Notes: generated by a model not told the origin, from the sequence alone. Positions 34,105 to 44,934 are shown, numbered from the stretch's first letter. The stretch is DNA of 64,000 bases from an uncultured Clostridia bacterium (GCA_947302715.1 CAMYVY010000002.1:62001-126000), one strand, 5' to 3'. Numbers and translations are program-made.

Positions 34105-35739
34105 TTATTGTTCTGTAGAAACTCGTTTTTGCCAAATCCACCTTCCGATGCTTCTGTAGGGATTGAAGAATTGAGGATTGTCCCCGGTTTCCAGTGTTTT
34201 GGACGAAACAAAGTAATAGTTCATATAGCATATGCCGAAGTATGGCATTTCATCATATAATTCGGATTTCAATTCTCTAAAGATAGAGCTCTGCTGCTCT
34301 CTTGTATGGGCCATTTCCAGTTCTTTCGTAAGTCTGACAACACGGTCCCCTTCATAAAAACCATAATTATCTTCATCATAAAGATTTAGCAGGCGGAATT
34401 GCTTATCTATCTTAAGGCCTAATAGATATAGATCAAAATTTCCCGTATTTAGAGCATTATCGAATTCCTTATCATCAAGCGCTCTTACCTCTACATTGAT
34501 GCCAATCGATCTCAGATCAGCGGCAATTGAATCGGCAGCATCAGTTCTATTGCTGTTTTTTGAATTAACGATCAGGGTGAGGATCAAATCCTCTCCCTGT
34601 TCATCCTCCAACACTCCGTCTTCATCAATATCCTTGTAACCAGCCGCGCCAATCAAATCCGTAGATGCCTTAGGGTCGTACTTGATTCCACTATCCTTCT
34701 CTGCGCCCAAGAAACCCGGATAATACAGTGAATCGGAGATGACAGCACCCGAACCATAGTCATCCCTTATCGTTTTTTCTCTGTCAACGGCCATGGAAAC
34801 AGCACGTCTTACATTGGGATTCGAGAGAAAGCTATTTTTGCAGTTAAATCCCATATATTCCAAATCGGAAGATACAATACTCACGCACCTAAGGGATTTG
34901 TCCTCCGCAATATTGTCTGCATTCTGATCCTTGCTTATGAATCCGGTAACCGCATCCATGGTTGCCATACCGGGAAGAGAATTCTTGTCCTTGACAAACA
35001 TTATATCGATAGGCAATTTGCTGGATTCACCATAATAATTCTCGTTTGGAATCAGTTTGATGCCCGTTCCCTCTTCATAAGTAGAATAGGCGTATTCCCC
35101 ACTACCTACCGCAAACTGATCTCCCTTCTTATATGTAGTAGCACAAAGAATCGGGAAAACCAAATTGTCCAATGCGGCAGATGTTGGATTGGAAAACTTA
35201 AGCGTAAATTCTCTTTCACCCTCGATGCTTATATTGTCGATTTTGCTAACATACTGATAATAAGGAGAATCATTTCCTGCCTCCTTGATATATGTGACAG
35301 TCTTTTCTACGTCGTTAGCTGTAACATTAAATCCGTTGCTAAAAACCGCATCGGAACGAATCTTGATACTTACAGTTCCATCCTCCGAATTGGTGCTATA
35401 GGAATCTACCAGGTCCGGAACAATATTGAGCGTATCGTCAAGCCTAAACAGAAAGCTGTAAATGATTTGATTAAGGTAGACTACATCCTCATCCATAGAA
35501 GTTATCATATTGAATGTAGACGGTTCATACATAGCCAAATTGTAGGTGTCCGCCTGTACAAGTCTTACGCTTTCACCTGCTGAAGATGTTTCGCTCTCTA
35601 CGGAATTATCATATATCCTCATGGTAGCAACTATTCCCACAATAAGAACAGCCAAAACTACAATGTAGATTAGATATCTCCTCAGGAAATACATTATCCT
35701 GCTTAATTCTCTTTTGTTCTTCCCCTGTTTATATGCCAT
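34105..35739 (-). CDS. membrane-anchored extracellular solute-binding protein, family 5
   Basis: Resembles the peptide/nickel-binding subunits of ABC importers (SBP_bac_5), 544 residues: DTYNLAMYEPSTFNMI, LNIVPDLVDSYSTN, the block TVSIKIRSDAVFSNGFNVTA, VRRAVSMAVDREKTIRD and GYKDIDEDGVLEDEQGEDL are family-typical. Instead of a lipobox Cys it has an N-terminal basic stretch and one membrane helix (about 22-43), so it is tethered as a membrane protein. No permease or ATPase is nearby. It is the last gene of the ftsK-rimO-polA-coaE run, 18 bp after coaE. It may feed a remote importer or act as a sensor. Confidence 0.83.
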   Translation of the reverse strand: MAYKQGKNKRELSRIMYFLRRYLIYIVVLAVLIVGIVATMRIYDNSVESETSSAGESVRLVQADTYNLAMYEPSTFNMITSMDEDVVYLNQIIYSFLFRLDDTLNIVPDLVDSYSTNSEDGTVSIKIRSDAVFSNGFNVTANDVEKTVTYIKEAGNDSPYYQYVSKIDNISIEGEREFTLKFSNPTSAALDNLVFPILCATTYKKGDQFAVGSGEYAYSTYEEGTGIKLIPNENYYGESSKLPIDIMFVKDKNSLPGMATMDAVTGFISKDQNADNIAEDKSLRCVSIVSSDLEYMGFNCKNSFLSNPNVRRAVSMAVDREKTIRDDYGSGAVISDSLYYPGFLGAEKDSGIKYDPKASTDLIGAAGYKDIDEDGVLEDEQGEDLILTLIVNSKNSNRTDAADSIAADLRSIGINVEVRALDDKEFDNALNTGNFDLYLLGLKIDKQFRLLNLYDEDNYGFYEGDRVVRLTKELEMAHTREQQSSIFRELKSELYDEMPYFGICYMNYYFVSSKTLETGDNPQFFNPYRSIGRWIWQKRVSTEQ

Positions 35740-35757
35740 TTATACTTTTATCTGGTA

Positions 35758-36372
35758 CTAAAGCAAGCCGAATCCGCTGAGCTCACTCACCCTGTCCAAT
35801 TCAATATTTACTCTAATTATTAGTTCTTCTTTGGTCCCGTCATTATCAAAGACTACATCCGAATGCTTCCTCTTCTCTTCTTGGTGGAACTGGACCTTGT
35901 CCCTTGCATCAAAGTCCTCTCTGGAGATTCCGTCCCTTTCATGCGCCCTCATGAATCGCGTTTCGGTGTCGGCAATTACCGACCATACCTCATCGAATCT
36001 TCCAAGCAGGTTGTTTTCAAAAAGGAGCGGAATGTCAAAGAAGATAAGTCGTTCTCCATTCGCCTTATATTCCTCCGACTGCTCCCACATTATCTCTTTT
36101 ACCTTTTCAGTCACTATGCTTTCCAAGAGAGTCTTCTTTTCAAGATTAGAAAACGCGATTCTTGCGAGCGTTTTTCTGTCAAGGCTTCCGTCGTCCCTTA
36201 GTATTTCAGGACCAAATGCTTCGCTAAGCTCGCTTAAAATCGGACTGTCATCAGCAGTCAAAGTCCTGGATATTTCGTCAGTATCAATGACATAGATTCC
36301 GCGGCCTTTAACAATTTTTGATACCGTCGATTTACCGCTTCCTATGCTTCCCGTTAGACCAACTGTATACAT
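35758..36372 (-). CDS. coaE: dephospho-CoA kinase
   Basis: Last step of CoA synthesis, phosphorylating the 3'-OH of dephospho-CoA. The 204-residue protein has the P-loop GLTGSIGSGKST (residues 5-16), IDTDEISR, the substrate segment FFDIPLLFEN, and RDKVQFHQEEKR in the lid. The family member is complete. It lies 19 bp after polA; coaE beside polA is a common Firmicutes arrangement. A second CoA gene, coaD, is elsewhere in the window. Confidence 0.95.
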   Translation of the reverse strand: MYTVGLTGSIGSGKSTVSKIVKGRGIYVIDTDEISRTLTADDSPILSELSEAFGPEILRDDGSLDRKTLARIAFSNLEKKTLLESIVTEKVKEIMWEQSEEYKANGERLIFFDIPLLFENNLLGRFDEVWSVIADTETRFMRAHERDGISREDFDARDKVQFHQEEKRKHSDVVFDNDGTKEELIIRVNIELDRVSELSGFGLL

Positions 36373-36391
36373 ATTCCACCTGCTATTTTGG

Positions 36392-39139
36392 TTATTTCAA
36401 ATCGTACCAAGTTGCACCCGTATTCAGATCGCTGACGAGCTTAACTTTTAAATCCATGGCCCGCATCATATTCCTTACGAGAAGTTCCTCAACCGCTTCC
36501 TTCTCATTCAAATCCGTATCGATTATAAGCTCGTCGTGAACCTGCAGAATCAACTTTGATTTTAGGTTCTTTTCTTTTAATTCCTTACGAACATTTATCA
36601 TGGCGATTTTGATAATATCGGCTGCACTTCCCTGTATGGGGCTGTTCATCGCAAGACGCTCACCGAGATTTCTAACCATGAAATTAGGAGACTTGATTTC
36701 GGGTATATATCTTCTTCTACCCATTATGGTCTCCGTATAGCCTCTCTTCTTTGCAAGCGCTATCTGAAGGTCCATGTATTCCTTTACCTTGGGATGCTTA
36801 TCAAAATAATCGCCGATAAAGTTTTCCGCCTCTTTTCGCGTTATCCCAAGTTCAGCGGAAAGGCCAAATCCGCTCATTCCATAGATTACGCCAAAGTTTA
36901 CCGCCTTTGCCTTGCTCCTGTCGAGTGACGTCACATCATCGTATGGGATACCAAAAACTCTGGCAGCGGTTGCCCGATGAATGTCATCTCCACGATTAAA
37001 TGCCTCTATCAAGGACTCATCGCCCGAAAGGTGCGCAAGCACCCTAAGTTCAATCTGTGAATAGTCTGCTCCAATTAGGATTCTCCCCTCATCCCTCGGA
37101 ATAAATGCTTTTCTTAGCTGCCTTCCGAATTCATTTCTGATGGGGATATTCTGCAGGTTGGGTTCCGTACAGGATATTCTTCCAGTCGCTGTAACCGTTT
37201 GCTGAAAATGCGCCCTTATCCTTTCATCAAATCCAATGAGCGGCTTAAGTCCGTCCACATAGGTTCCGTTTAATTTAGTCAAGGTTCTGTACCTTAGTAT
37301 TTCCGGTACTATAGGGTGTTCGTCATATATCTTTTCCAGGATTTCTGCGCTGGTGCTATATCCCTTCTTCGTCTTCTTTCCGGCGGTTAGTCCCAATTTA
37401 TCAAAGAGTATTTCGCCAAGCTGCTGCGGAGAATTGATATTGAATTCCTGTCCCGCATGGCTATGAATATCCTTTGTAAGATTTTCAATTTCAGTTTTGA
37501 GTTCATCTCCGAATTCCATGAGGGTCTTCTCGGAAACCTTGAAGCCTTCCATCTCCATGGATGCCAGAACCTGAACAAGCGGAAGCTCTACATTATAAAG
37601 GACCTCATCAAGGTTGTTCTCTCTTATCTCCTTCTCTTGAATAGCTCTAAGCTTCGCAATAGATGTAAGAATCAAAAGTCCATATTCAGAGAAAGACTCT
37701 TCGTTTCCGCCAAAAAAGCTGACCTGGCCTTGCTCCTTGAGAAAATCCTTTTCTTCCGGAACCTCTATATGGAATTCCTCCATCATCATGGCCTTTAACG
37801 AATAACCCGATTTTGACGGATCAATGAGATAAGCGCCAATCTCGGTGTCATATGAAACGCTGTAGTCCGGCTCACAGTCCCTATCCCCATTCATAAGAAG
37901 CGGATAGATGTCCTTTACTATGCCGTGGCCAGCCAAACTAAGTTTGTTCACCCTTAGGTCAGATATAAATGAATTAATCGCATCCCCAAAGAGATAGTAA
38001 TACCTTTCCTCACCAAGCAAAAGTGAAATCCCCGTGATCGTTGGAATTGCAACGTGGCTATTATCAGAGAATACTTTGATATAAATGTCTCCATCAAAGT
38101 TTTCAAGTCCAATCTTTTGATAATCCGAATCCGCCGATACAAGCTCCGATTTTAGACCTTTGAAATCGGGAATCGCTGCTCTCTCAATTACTGTTTTTTC
38201 GATGTTTCCGGTATTCTCTTTGGTGGTTTCTTCATTGGTTACAGCATTGCCCGGGTCTTTTGCCCCGGCGTCACCGATATGCATCTTTTTCAGAAAGCTG
38301 TTAAATTCGAGCTTTGAATAAAGTGCTATGAGTTTATCGTTATCCGCTTCTTTAACTTTTAAATCCTTTACATCGATATCAAGGGGAACATTTAATTGAA
38401 TCTCAGCAAGCCTTCTGCTCATTCTGGCCAGGTTCGCATTCTCCTCAACCTTTTCTCTAAGCTTTGCAGATTTTATTTCATCTGTATGCGAAAGCATTTC
38501 CTCAATGCTTCCAAATTGCTTTAGGAGGTTTATTCCCGTCTTCTCTCCAACGCCCGGAATCCCCGGAATATTGTCGGACTGGTCTCCCATAAGTCCCTTA
38601 AGGTCGATAAACTGATTTGGGGTGAGCTCATAGCGCTCAATCATCTTCTCTCTGTCGTAGAGATCGAATTCGGATATTCCCTTTTTTGTTATGAGTACAT
38701 GCGTTTTGTCGCTCGCCAGCTGGAGCGCATCCTTGTCCCCCGTTATTACGAGCGGAAGAAGTCCTTGTTCTTCACTTCTTTTCGCTAGGGTTCCGATTAT
38801 GTCATCTGCCTCATATCCCTCAAGATAGAGGTTCGTTACATTCTTGGCTTCGAGGATTTCCTGCATTAGAGGAATCTGCATTGCAAGTTCAATCGGCATC
38901 TTGCGACGCCCGGCCTTATAATCCTCATACTCCTTGTGGCGGAAGGTCGGAGCTTTTAAGTCCCATGCAACAGCCATATATTCGGGTTCATAATCTCTCT
39001 CAATCTTGGTGAGCATATTTAAAAACCCGTAGATGGCCTGGGTATAGATACCCTCCTTTGTCATCATGGGTCTTTGCATAGCATAATAGGCTCTGTTTAT
39101 TAGACTGTTTCCGTCTATAATTACTATCCTATCCTGCAT
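36392..39139 (-). CDS. polA: DNA polymerase I, proofreading domain degenerate
   Basis: Replication and repair polymerase, 915 residues. The N-terminal 5'-nuclease domain is intact (IIDGNSLINRAYYA, GDKDALQL, GLMGDQSDNIPGIPGVG). The middle 3'-5' exonuclease fold (about 310-480) lacks the DxE and other acidic residues of proofreading enzymes, so that activity is predicted lost, as in Bacillus Pol I. The polymerase motifs are complete: DYSQIELRVLAHLSGDESLI near 691, KAVNFGVIYGMSGFGL, and QVHDELIID near 871. The start codon overlaps the rimO stop by one base (TAATG). Confidence 0.96.
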   Translation of the reverse strand: MQDRIVIIDGNSLINRAYYAMQRPMMTKEGIYTQAIYGFLNMLTKIERDYEPEYMAVAWDLKAPTFRHKEYEDYKAGRRKMPIELAMQIPLMQEILEAKNVTNLYLEGYEADDIIGTLAKRSEEQGLLPLVITGDKDALQLASDKTHVLITKKGISEFDLYDREKMIERYELTPNQFIDLKGLMGDQSDNIPGIPGVGEKTGINLLKQFGSIEEMLSHTDEIKSAKLREKVEENANLARMSRRLAEIQLNVPLDIDVKDLKVKEADNDKLIALYSKLEFNSFLKKMHIGDAGAKDPGNAVTNEETTKENTGNIEKTVIERAAIPDFKGLKSELVSADSDYQKIGLENFDGDIYIKVFSDNSHVAIPTITGISLLLGEERYYYLFGDAINSFISDLRVNKLSLAGHGIVKDIYPLLMNGDRDCEPDYSVSYDTEIGAYLIDPSKSGYSLKAMMMEEFHIEVPEEKDFLKEQGQVSFFGGNEESFSEYGLLILTSIAKLRAIQEKEIRENNLDEVLYNVELPLVQVLASMEMEGFKVSEKTLMEFGDELKTEIENLTKDIHSHAGQEFNINSPQQLGEILFDKLGLTAGKKTKKGYSTSAEILEKIYDEHPIVPEILRYRTLTKLNGTYVDGLKPLIGFDERIRAHFQQTVTATGRISCTEPNLQNIPIRNEFGRQLRKAFIPRDEGRILIGADYSQIELRVLAHLSGDESLIEAFNRGDDIHRATAARVFGIPYDDVTSLDRSKAKAVNFGVIYGMSGFGLSAELGITRKEAENFIGDYFDKHPKVKEYMDLQIALAKKRGYTETIMGRRRYIPEIKSPNFMVRNLGERLAMNSPIQGSAADIIKIAMINVRKELKEKNLKSKLILQVHDELIIDTDLNEKEAVEELLVRNMMRAMDLKVKLVSDLNTGATWYDLK

Positions 39140-40494
39140 TAATCTTCCTCCATCATTCCCGCCAAATCATAATCAAAGGCATCAAGGATTTTGATCCTAA
39201 CTATGTCTCCGGGATTTAGCTTCTTCTCGGATGTAAACACCACACCGTTATCTATTTCCGGCGCGTCGTATCTCGTTCTTCCTATATAGGTTTTTTCTTC
39301 ATTTGGATCCGGTTCATCCACGATAACTTCCTGGATTGAACCTATAAGAGCTCTGTTATGTTCAAGCGAAATATCTATCTGTCTTCGCATAACTGCATTC
39401 CAGCGTTCTTCCTTTATTTCCTCAGGAACTTGATCGTCCCTCTCTCCTGCAACTGTTCCCTCCTCCATGGAATATTTGAATGCACCGAGTCTATTGAACT
39501 CCATGTCTTCGACGAGTTCTATCAAATCGTCAAAGTCATCGTCCGTCTCACCGGGGAACCCGACGATTAAGCTCGTCCTTATTGCAATATCAGGAATTCT
39601 ATTTCTTAGCTTTTCTATCACCTTCCTTATTGAAGCGTTGGTCGAATTCCTGTGCATCTCCCTTAGGACTTTATCGGAACCGTGTTGTAACGGTATATCT
39701 ATATAGTTGCAGATCTTATCCTCGGTCGCTATGGTCTCTATCAGTTCATCTGTGATTCTGTCATCATAGCAATACATCAGTCGAATCCATTCTATGCCGT
39801 CTACCTTGACCAAACTTCTGAGAAGCTCCGGGAGCATGTATTTTCCGTACATATCTCTTCCGTAATAAGCCACATCCTGGGCTATTAAAACAAGCTCCTT
39901 ACATCCTGCCTTTGCAAGGGTTTCAGCCTCCTCAACGATGTCCTCCATCCTTTTGCTTCTGTACTTTCCTCTTATAAACGGAATCGCGCAGTATGAACAA
40001 CGATTGTTGCAGCCTTCAGCGATCTTGATGGTGGAGGTATATGGAACACCTTTAAATCTCCTTACGGTCTTTTCAAGGTAGTCAAGGTTACAGGAATCAG
40101 TAAATATCTTTTTCTTATCATCTGTCGATTCACCGGACAATGCATCATCGGAAAGTCCATTCAAGATATCACCGATTTTGTCGTATTGTTCCACACCGAT
40201 AAAACAGTCGGCCTCCGGTATTTCCTCTTCAAGTTCTTTGGCATATCGCTGCGCCAGGCAGCCTGAAACGACGAGCTTAGCCTTGCTGCCTTTTCTTTCA
40301 GCCATTTCAAAGATTCTGTCGATCGATTCTTTTTTCGCATCTTCAATAAAGCCACAGGTGTTTACAATGACAAAGTCCGCTTCTTCGGGAGAAGCGGCTT
40401 CTTCGTATCCTTTCTCGGAAAGTACTCCTGCAGCGAATTCGCTGTCGTTGATGTTTTTGGGGCAGCCCAAAGTTTCAATGTAGTAGGTTTTCAT
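39139..40494 (-). CDS. rimO: ribosomal protein S12 methylthiotransferase
   Basis: Radical-SAM enzyme that methylthiolates an Asp of ribosomal protein S12. The 451-residue protein starts YYIETLGCPKNINDSE, which marks RimO rather than MiaB; the N-terminal cluster cysteines are C11, the Cys of VNTCGF and that of VSGCLAQ; the radical-SAM motif is EGCNNRCSYCAIP near residue 163-172; the C-terminus has a TRAM-like domain. It sits 2 bp after ftsK and overlaps polA by one base. Confidence 0.96.
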   Translation of the reverse strand: MKTYYIETLGCPKNINDSEFAAGVLSEKGYEEAASPEEADFVIVNTCGFIEDAKKESIDRIFEMAERKGSKAKLVVSGCLAQRYAKELEEEIPEADCFIGVEQYDKIGDILNGLSDDALSGESTDDKKKIFTDSCNLDYLEKTVRRFKGVPYTSTIKIAEGCNNRCSYCAIPFIRGKYRSKRMEDIVEEAETLAKAGCKELVLIAQDVAYYGRDMYGKYMLPELLRSLVKVDGIEWIRLMYCYDDRITDELIETIATEDKICNYIDIPLQHGSDKVLREMHRNSTNASIRKVIEKLRNRIPDIAIRTSLIVGFPGETDDDFDDLIELVEDMEFNRLGAFKYSMEEGTVAGERDDQVPEEIKEERWNAVMRRQIDISLEHNRALIGSIQEVIVDEPDPNEEKTYIGRTRYDAPEIDNGVVFTSEKKLNPGDIVRIKILDAFDYDLAGMMEED

Positions 40495-40496
40495 AA

Positions 40497-43496
40497 TTAC
40501 ATATTGTCCAAATCTTTAAAGAGGTCTCGTATATCCTCGTTTACTTCCTCTTCATCCCCCGCTTCGTCATAACCCATATAACCGGATTTCGGAGTTTGAT
40601 TACCGGAAGGTTCTTTATTATTCGAAGAGTCGCCCTCGTGAGGTTCCTCATATGTTTCTTGGCTTGATATATTCTGAGTTACATCCTCATGAGATTCAGC
40701 ATAGGCATCACTCGGCTCCTCAGAAGCATCGCTTGGAGGTGCGCTCACCAAGATTTGTCTCGGCTTGCTTCCGTCCGGAGGTCCTATTATACCTTTGGCC
40801 TCCATCTCGTCGATGATGTTTGCTGCTCTGTTATATCCTATTCTGAATCTTCTCTGAATTAGCGACGTCGAAGCCTTTCCTGCACCTATTACAAATGCAA
40901 CGGCATCATCAAAGAGCTCATCCTTGCTCTCCGAACCACCCTGAACATTTCCCTTGTTGATGGTGTCAAGTACCTCATTTGAATATTCAGCATCCTGCTG
41001 ATTCTTTACAAAATCGATGACTCTATGTATTTCTTCGTCACTGATGAAGCACCCCTGGACTCTGATAGGCTTACCCATACCGAGAGGATTATAGAGCATG
41101 TCGCCCTTACCGACCAGTTTTTCAGCGCCTCCCATATCAAGGATCGTTCTTGAATCGAATTGAGATGCAACAGCAAAGGCGATTCTTGATGGAATATTCG
41201 CCTTGATTAGACCTGTGATTACATCCACGGAAGGTCTTTGCGTTGCTACAATAAGGTGCATACCCGCAGCACGAGCGAGCTGCGCGAGTCTACAGATTGA
41301 TTCCTCTACCTGCGACGGCGCTGCCATCATAAGGTCAGCAAGCTCATCGATTATTATAACTATCTGCGGAAGCGTTTCCTCTCCGTTGGCTCTCAGATGG
41401 TCGTTATAGCTTTCCAAATCCCTGACGTGATTGTCGGCGAAGAGCTTATATCTATTCGTCATTTCGGCAACAGCCCAGTTGAGAGCGGCAGCCGCCTTTG
41501 TTGCGTCGGTAACGACAGGAATAAGAAGATGCGGAATTCCATTGTAGTCACCGAGTTCTACAACCTTCGGGTCTATAAGTACGAGCTTTACCTCATCGGG
41601 ATTCGCCTTATAGAGTATGCTGGTTATTATTCCGTTGATGCATACGCTCTTACCCGATCCGGTTGAACCCGCTATCAAAAGGTGGGGCATGCTCTTTAGG
41701 TCACCAACTATGGCCTTACCGGCTATGTCTCTACCGACACCGAAGGAAATCTTCGACTTTGCTTGCTTAAATTCTTTGCTGTCAATAAGTTCCCTTATGG
41801 TGACCATATTGACGTTGTCGTTCTCTACCTCTATTCCGACTGCAGCCTTTCCGGGAATCGGCGCCTCGATTCGAATGCTTCTCGCTCTCAAATTGAGGGC
41901 TATGTCATCTGCAAGGCTTACAATTTTGTTTACCTTTACACCTACGTTAGGCTGTATTTCATATCTGGTTACCGCAGGTCCCTGGGTAACCTGAACCACC
42001 TTTGCATCCACGTTAAAGCTTTGGAGTGTGCGCTCCAAAAGGTCTGCCTTTTCCTTAAGCTCATTATTGGTCTTACTTAAATCCGAATTAGTGCTCACGT
42101 ATTTAAGGAGGTCAATCGTAGGTTTCTTGTATTTGAGATTCTTTTTAACCTTGTTAAAGTCGCTATCATCCAGGGTCGCGTTTTTCGCATCCGAGCGACT
42201 AATTTTGCCCTGAGGAGTGTTTACTCCCGGAGCCGGATTATCATTCTCTTTAACAGTTGTATTCGCACTTGAACTTGCATCGGACTTAAGTTCGGTTCTG
42301 TCAGCGTTCTTTGATGTGGGTAATTTTGATTCTGCAGGCTCTCTCTTCTGCTTGGGTGCCTGTGAATTAATAATCTTTATTCCGTCGGTCCTGGAATCAT
42401 AATCGTCATATCCTAAGCCGTAGCCGGGCTTTACAGTTCTTTGGGCCTCAAGCCCAAGTCCGTCAGTGTTTTTTCTGTATACCGGAGAAGCATCGTTAGA
42501 CTCAACATTTGTATTTATGCTCGCGTCGTCGTTCATCACGTTAATGATTCTCTCAGTTTTTTTGTCTAATGGAAGTCCCTTGTCGAACTTGGTTGAATCG
42601 TAGTCTTCCAATGCATCATGACCACTCGGTATCAAAACCGGCCATCCCTCAATACCCTCATTCGGAGACTGTGCAAGTTCGCGCGCATTACGTTCCTTGG
42701 TCTCCTGGCGTCTTCTTTTTTGATCCTCTTTTATTTCATTAATCTTCTTCTGATTTTCTTTTATTCTCTCTTTTTCTTTGAGTCTCTCTTCTTTTTCCTT
42801 ATCTCTCCTGGCTCTCTCTTCACTCTTTTCTATCATTCGCTCTTGGCTACGAAGTCTAATTGCATTTATCAACTTCTTCGCAGGCGTATCCTTTAGAAGA
42901 ATGAAGGTACAGAGAATCGCAGCGCCTATACTTATACAGTAAAGTCCTATCTTTCCAACGTATTTCACCAGGAATGATGCAATCCCCATACCGAAAAGGC
43001 CGCCGTTTTTTAAATCGACACCCTTATCGAAAAAGTCCTTTGCATTAAAGACTATTTTTTCGGGGTTTATGAATCTGCCTGAATTGATTACGCATAGCAT
43101 AAGCAGTATCACAAGCCCCAAAACAAATGTGATCATCGAAAACCTAACCGTCCTGTCTGTAATCATTAGGATTCCAACAAGAATCAAAAAGAACGGAAAG
43201 ATTATACCGACTAAGCCCATCGTTCCCTTTAGGTATTCGCCGATGATATTCCCGAACTGTCCCGCCGCTTGGAATTCCACAGCAGCAAAAAGAAACACAC
43301 CCAAGACAATGAAAATCAATCCGACAATAATTTTCATTGTTCGGTCGTCATTCATCTGGGTCTGTTTCTTGGACTTTGCAGACTTTATGCTTTCGGGGGC
43401 ACTTGTCCCCGACTTCTTTATAGTCTCTGATTTCTTAGAAGTCGCTCCCTTGGTTGCGCTTCCCTTTTTCACATTTTTACCGTTTTGCGTAGCCAC
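40497..43496 (-). CDS. ftsK: DNA translocase FtsK/SpoIIIE
   Basis: Septal DNA pump that clears chromosome DNA during division. The 999-residue protein has an N-terminal membrane domain with four to five helices (about 50-200), a charged coiled-coil stretch rich in Lys/Glu/Arg (about 215-270), a long disordered linker, the motor domain with Walker [16 protein letters not shown] near 613 and Walker [13 protein letters not shown], and a C-terminal winged-helix gamma domain ([20 protein letters not shown]). A further acidic tail of about 80 residues follows the gamma domain, longer than usual. No sporulation genes were seen here, so a vegetative role is likely. Confidence 0.95.
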   Translation of the reverse strand: MATQNGKNVKKGSATKGATSKKSETIKKSGTSAPESIKSAKSKKQTQMNDDRTMKIIVGLIFIVLGVFLFAAVEFQAAGQFGNIIGEYLKGTMGLVGIIFPFFLILVGILMITDRTVRFSMITFVLGLVILLMLCVINSGRFINPEKIVFNAKDFFDKGVDLKNGGLFGMGIASFLVKYVGKIGLYCISIGAAILCTFILLKDTPAKKLINAIRLRSQERMIEKSEERARRDKEKEERLKEKERIKENQKKINEIKEDQKRRRQETKERNARELAQSPNEGIEGWPVLIPSGHDALEDYDSTKFDKGLPLDKKTERIINVMNDDASINTNVESNDASPVYRKNTDGLGLEAQRTVKPGYGLGYDDYDSRTDGIKIINSQAPKQKREPAESKLPTSKNADRTELKSDASSSANTTVKENDNPAPGVNTPQGKISRSDAKNATLDDSDFNKVKKNLKYKKPTIDLLKYVSTNSDLSKTNNELKEKADLLERTLQSFNVDAKVVQVTQGPAVTRYEIQPNVGVKVNKIVSLADDIALNLRARSIRIEAPIPGKAAVGIEVENDNVNMVTIRELIDSKEFKQAKSKISFGVGRDIAGKAIVGDLKSMPHLLIAGSTGSGKSVCINGIITSILYKANPDEVKLVLIDPKVVELGDYNGIPHLLIPVVTDATKAAAALNWAVAEMTNRYKLFADNHVRDLESYNDHLRANGEETLPQIVIIIDELADLMMAAPSQVEESICRLAQLARAAGMHLIVATQRPSVDVITGLIKANIPSRIAFAVASQFDSRTILDMGGAEKLVGKGDMLYNPLGMGKPIRVQGCFISDEEIHRVIDFVKNQQDAEYSNEVLDTINKGNVQGGSESKDELFDDAVAFVIGAGKASTSLIQRRFRIGYNRAANIIDEMEAKGIIGPPDGSKPRQILVSAPPSDASEEPSDAYAESHEDVTQNISSQETYEEPHEGDSSNNKEPSGNQTPKSGYMGYDEAGDEEEVNEDIRDLFKDLDNM

Positions 43497-43526
43497 TTTA
43501 ACCCCTTAATCTCTAAATCCTAAAAA

Positions 43527-44621
43527 CTATTTGAATGTTATATATCCCTTGTCGGCCAGCGCTTCTGCACAAAGTATCGCACCTCCGGCAGCTCCCCTTA
43601 CTGTATTATGCGCCAATCCGATGAATTTAAAGTCGTAGATTTTATCCTCTCTCACTCTTCCAACGGATACTCCGTAACCCCTCTCATAGTCCACATCCAG
43701 TTTTACCTGTGGGCGATTATCATCCTCGAGGTATTGGATGAAAGGATTGGGTGCATTCGGAAGGTCAGCTTCCTGCGGATATCCTTTGAAGTCTCTAAGT
43801 CTCTGAATGAGTTCTTCCTTGGTTGGTTTCTTTTTAAACTTTATGAAGCAGGCCGCAGTATGTCCGTCCTGAACAGGGACTCTCACGCACTGCGCCGTAA
43901 TATCGAGACCCGTAGCTTTTACGATTTCCCCATTCTCTATATGACCAAAAATCTTTAATGGTTCATCCTCGCTCTTCTCTTCTTCTCCTCCGATATACGG
44001 AATAATGTTCTGAATCATTTCAGGCCAGTCTTCAAATGTTTTGCCGGCGCCGGAAATGGCCTGATATGTAGTCACGACCATCTCATATGGTTCAAAATCC
44101 TTCCATGCTGCAATCGCAGGTATATATCCCTGGAGGGAACAATTGGGCTTAACAGCTATAAATCCCCTCTCGGTTCCGAGTCTCTTTCTTTGAGATTCGA
44201 TTACATCAAAATGGTCTATGTTGATTTCCGGAACAACCATAGGTACATCCGGCGTCCATCTGTGAGCGCTGTTATTTGAAACTACCGGAGTTTCCGTTTT
44301 TGCATACTCCTCTTCGATGGCCTTTATTTCTTCCTTTGTCATATCAACGGCGCTAAAGACGAAATCCACGCTGCCCGCCACTTTCTCTACTTCAGTAACG
44401 TCGTGAACTATGATATCCTTTACGCCTTCCGGTATTGGCGCAGCCAATTTCCATCTTCCTTCAACAGCTTCTTCATAACGCTTTCCTGCGCTTTTGGAAC
44501 TTGCTGCAATGGTCGTTACCTGGAACCAAGGATGATTATCAAGCAACGTGATAAACCTCTGTCCCACCATACCGGTTCCACCGAGTATGCCGACTTTAAA
44601 CTTCTTTTCAAACTGTTTCAC
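43527..44621 (-). CDS. asd: aspartate-semialdehyde dehydrogenase, archaeal/fungal type
   Basis: Makes aspartate semialdehyde, the shared precursor of lysine, threonine and methionine. The 364-residue protein has the Rossmann motif GILGGTGMVGQRF (about 11-22), SNNSAHRW, the catalytic Cys in VKPNCSLQGY near 159, and AISGAGKTFEDWPE. Length and motifs match the long class found in archaea and fungi, rather than the usual bacterial asd. Its product is the substrate of the hom gene at 30293. It ends 30 bp before ftsK and has its own promoter. Confidence 0.93.
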   Translation of the reverse strand: MKQFEKKFKVGILGGTGMVGQRFITLLDNHPWFQVTTIAASSKSAGKRYEEAVEGRWKLAAPIPEGVKDIIVHDVTEVEKVAGSVDFVFSAVDMTKEEIKAIEEEYAKTETPVVSNNSAHRWTPDVPMVVPEINIDHFDVIESQRKRLGTERGFIAVKPNCSLQGYIPAIAAWKDFEPYEMVVTTYQAISGAGKTFEDWPEMIQNIIPYIGGEEEKSEDEPLKIFGHIENGEIVKATGLDITAQCVRVPVQDGHTAACFIKFKKKPTKEELIQRLRDFKGYPQEADLPNAPNPFIQYLEDDNRPQVKLDVDYERGYGVSVGRVREDKIYDFKFIGLAHNTVRGAAGGAILCAEALADKGYITFK

Positions 44622-44655
44622 TACACTCTCCTCCTATATAAATACATACATAGTT

Positions 44656-44684
44656 AGTTTATCACCTTTTCGTTACAATTTCAA
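44656..44684 (-). promoter_or_regulatory. asd promoter
   Basis: Minus strand TTGAAA, 17-bp spacer, TAAACT, about 35 bp upstream of the asd start, with GGAGGAG as ribosome site. Confidence 0.65.
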
Positions 44685-44718
44685 CATTTTTCGGCATTCA
44701 ATCTCAATCTGAAAACAA

Positions 44719-44746
44719 ATGGACGGCTCCATGCGGAGCCGTCCAT
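44719..44746 (-). terminator. terminator of rpmF
   Basis: Perfect 12-bp stem ATGGACGGCTCC/GGAGCCGTCCAT with a 4-nt loop, followed on the minus strand by TTGTTTTC. A member of the GGACGG(T/C)TCC family. Confidence 0.85.
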
Positions 44747-44754
44747 GAATCGCT

Positions 44755-44934
44755 TTATTCGCCAGCTACTATTTCCTTACCATCATAGTAGTTGCAATTT
44801 GGGCAAACTCTATGTGGAAGCTTTGGCTGATGGCACTGGGGGCAGATTGAAAGTCCCGGAAGTGACTTCTTCATATTCGGTGCTTTTCTTTTGTCCCTTC
44901 TTGCCTTGGATGTTTTCCTTTTAGGAACTGCCAT
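44755..44934 (-). CDS. rpmF: 50S ribosomal protein L32
   Basis: 59 residues, [17 protein letters not shown] at the start, with two CxxC pairs (C31/C34 and C44/C47), so it is the zinc-binding form. AGGAGG lies 7 bp upstream of the ATG. The usual yceD gene is not upstream; ackA is, 110 bp away. A strong terminator follows. Confidence 0.97.
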   Translation of the reverse strand: MAVPKRKTSKARRDKRKAPNMKKSLPGLSICPQCHQPKLPHRVCPNCNYYDGKEIVAGE

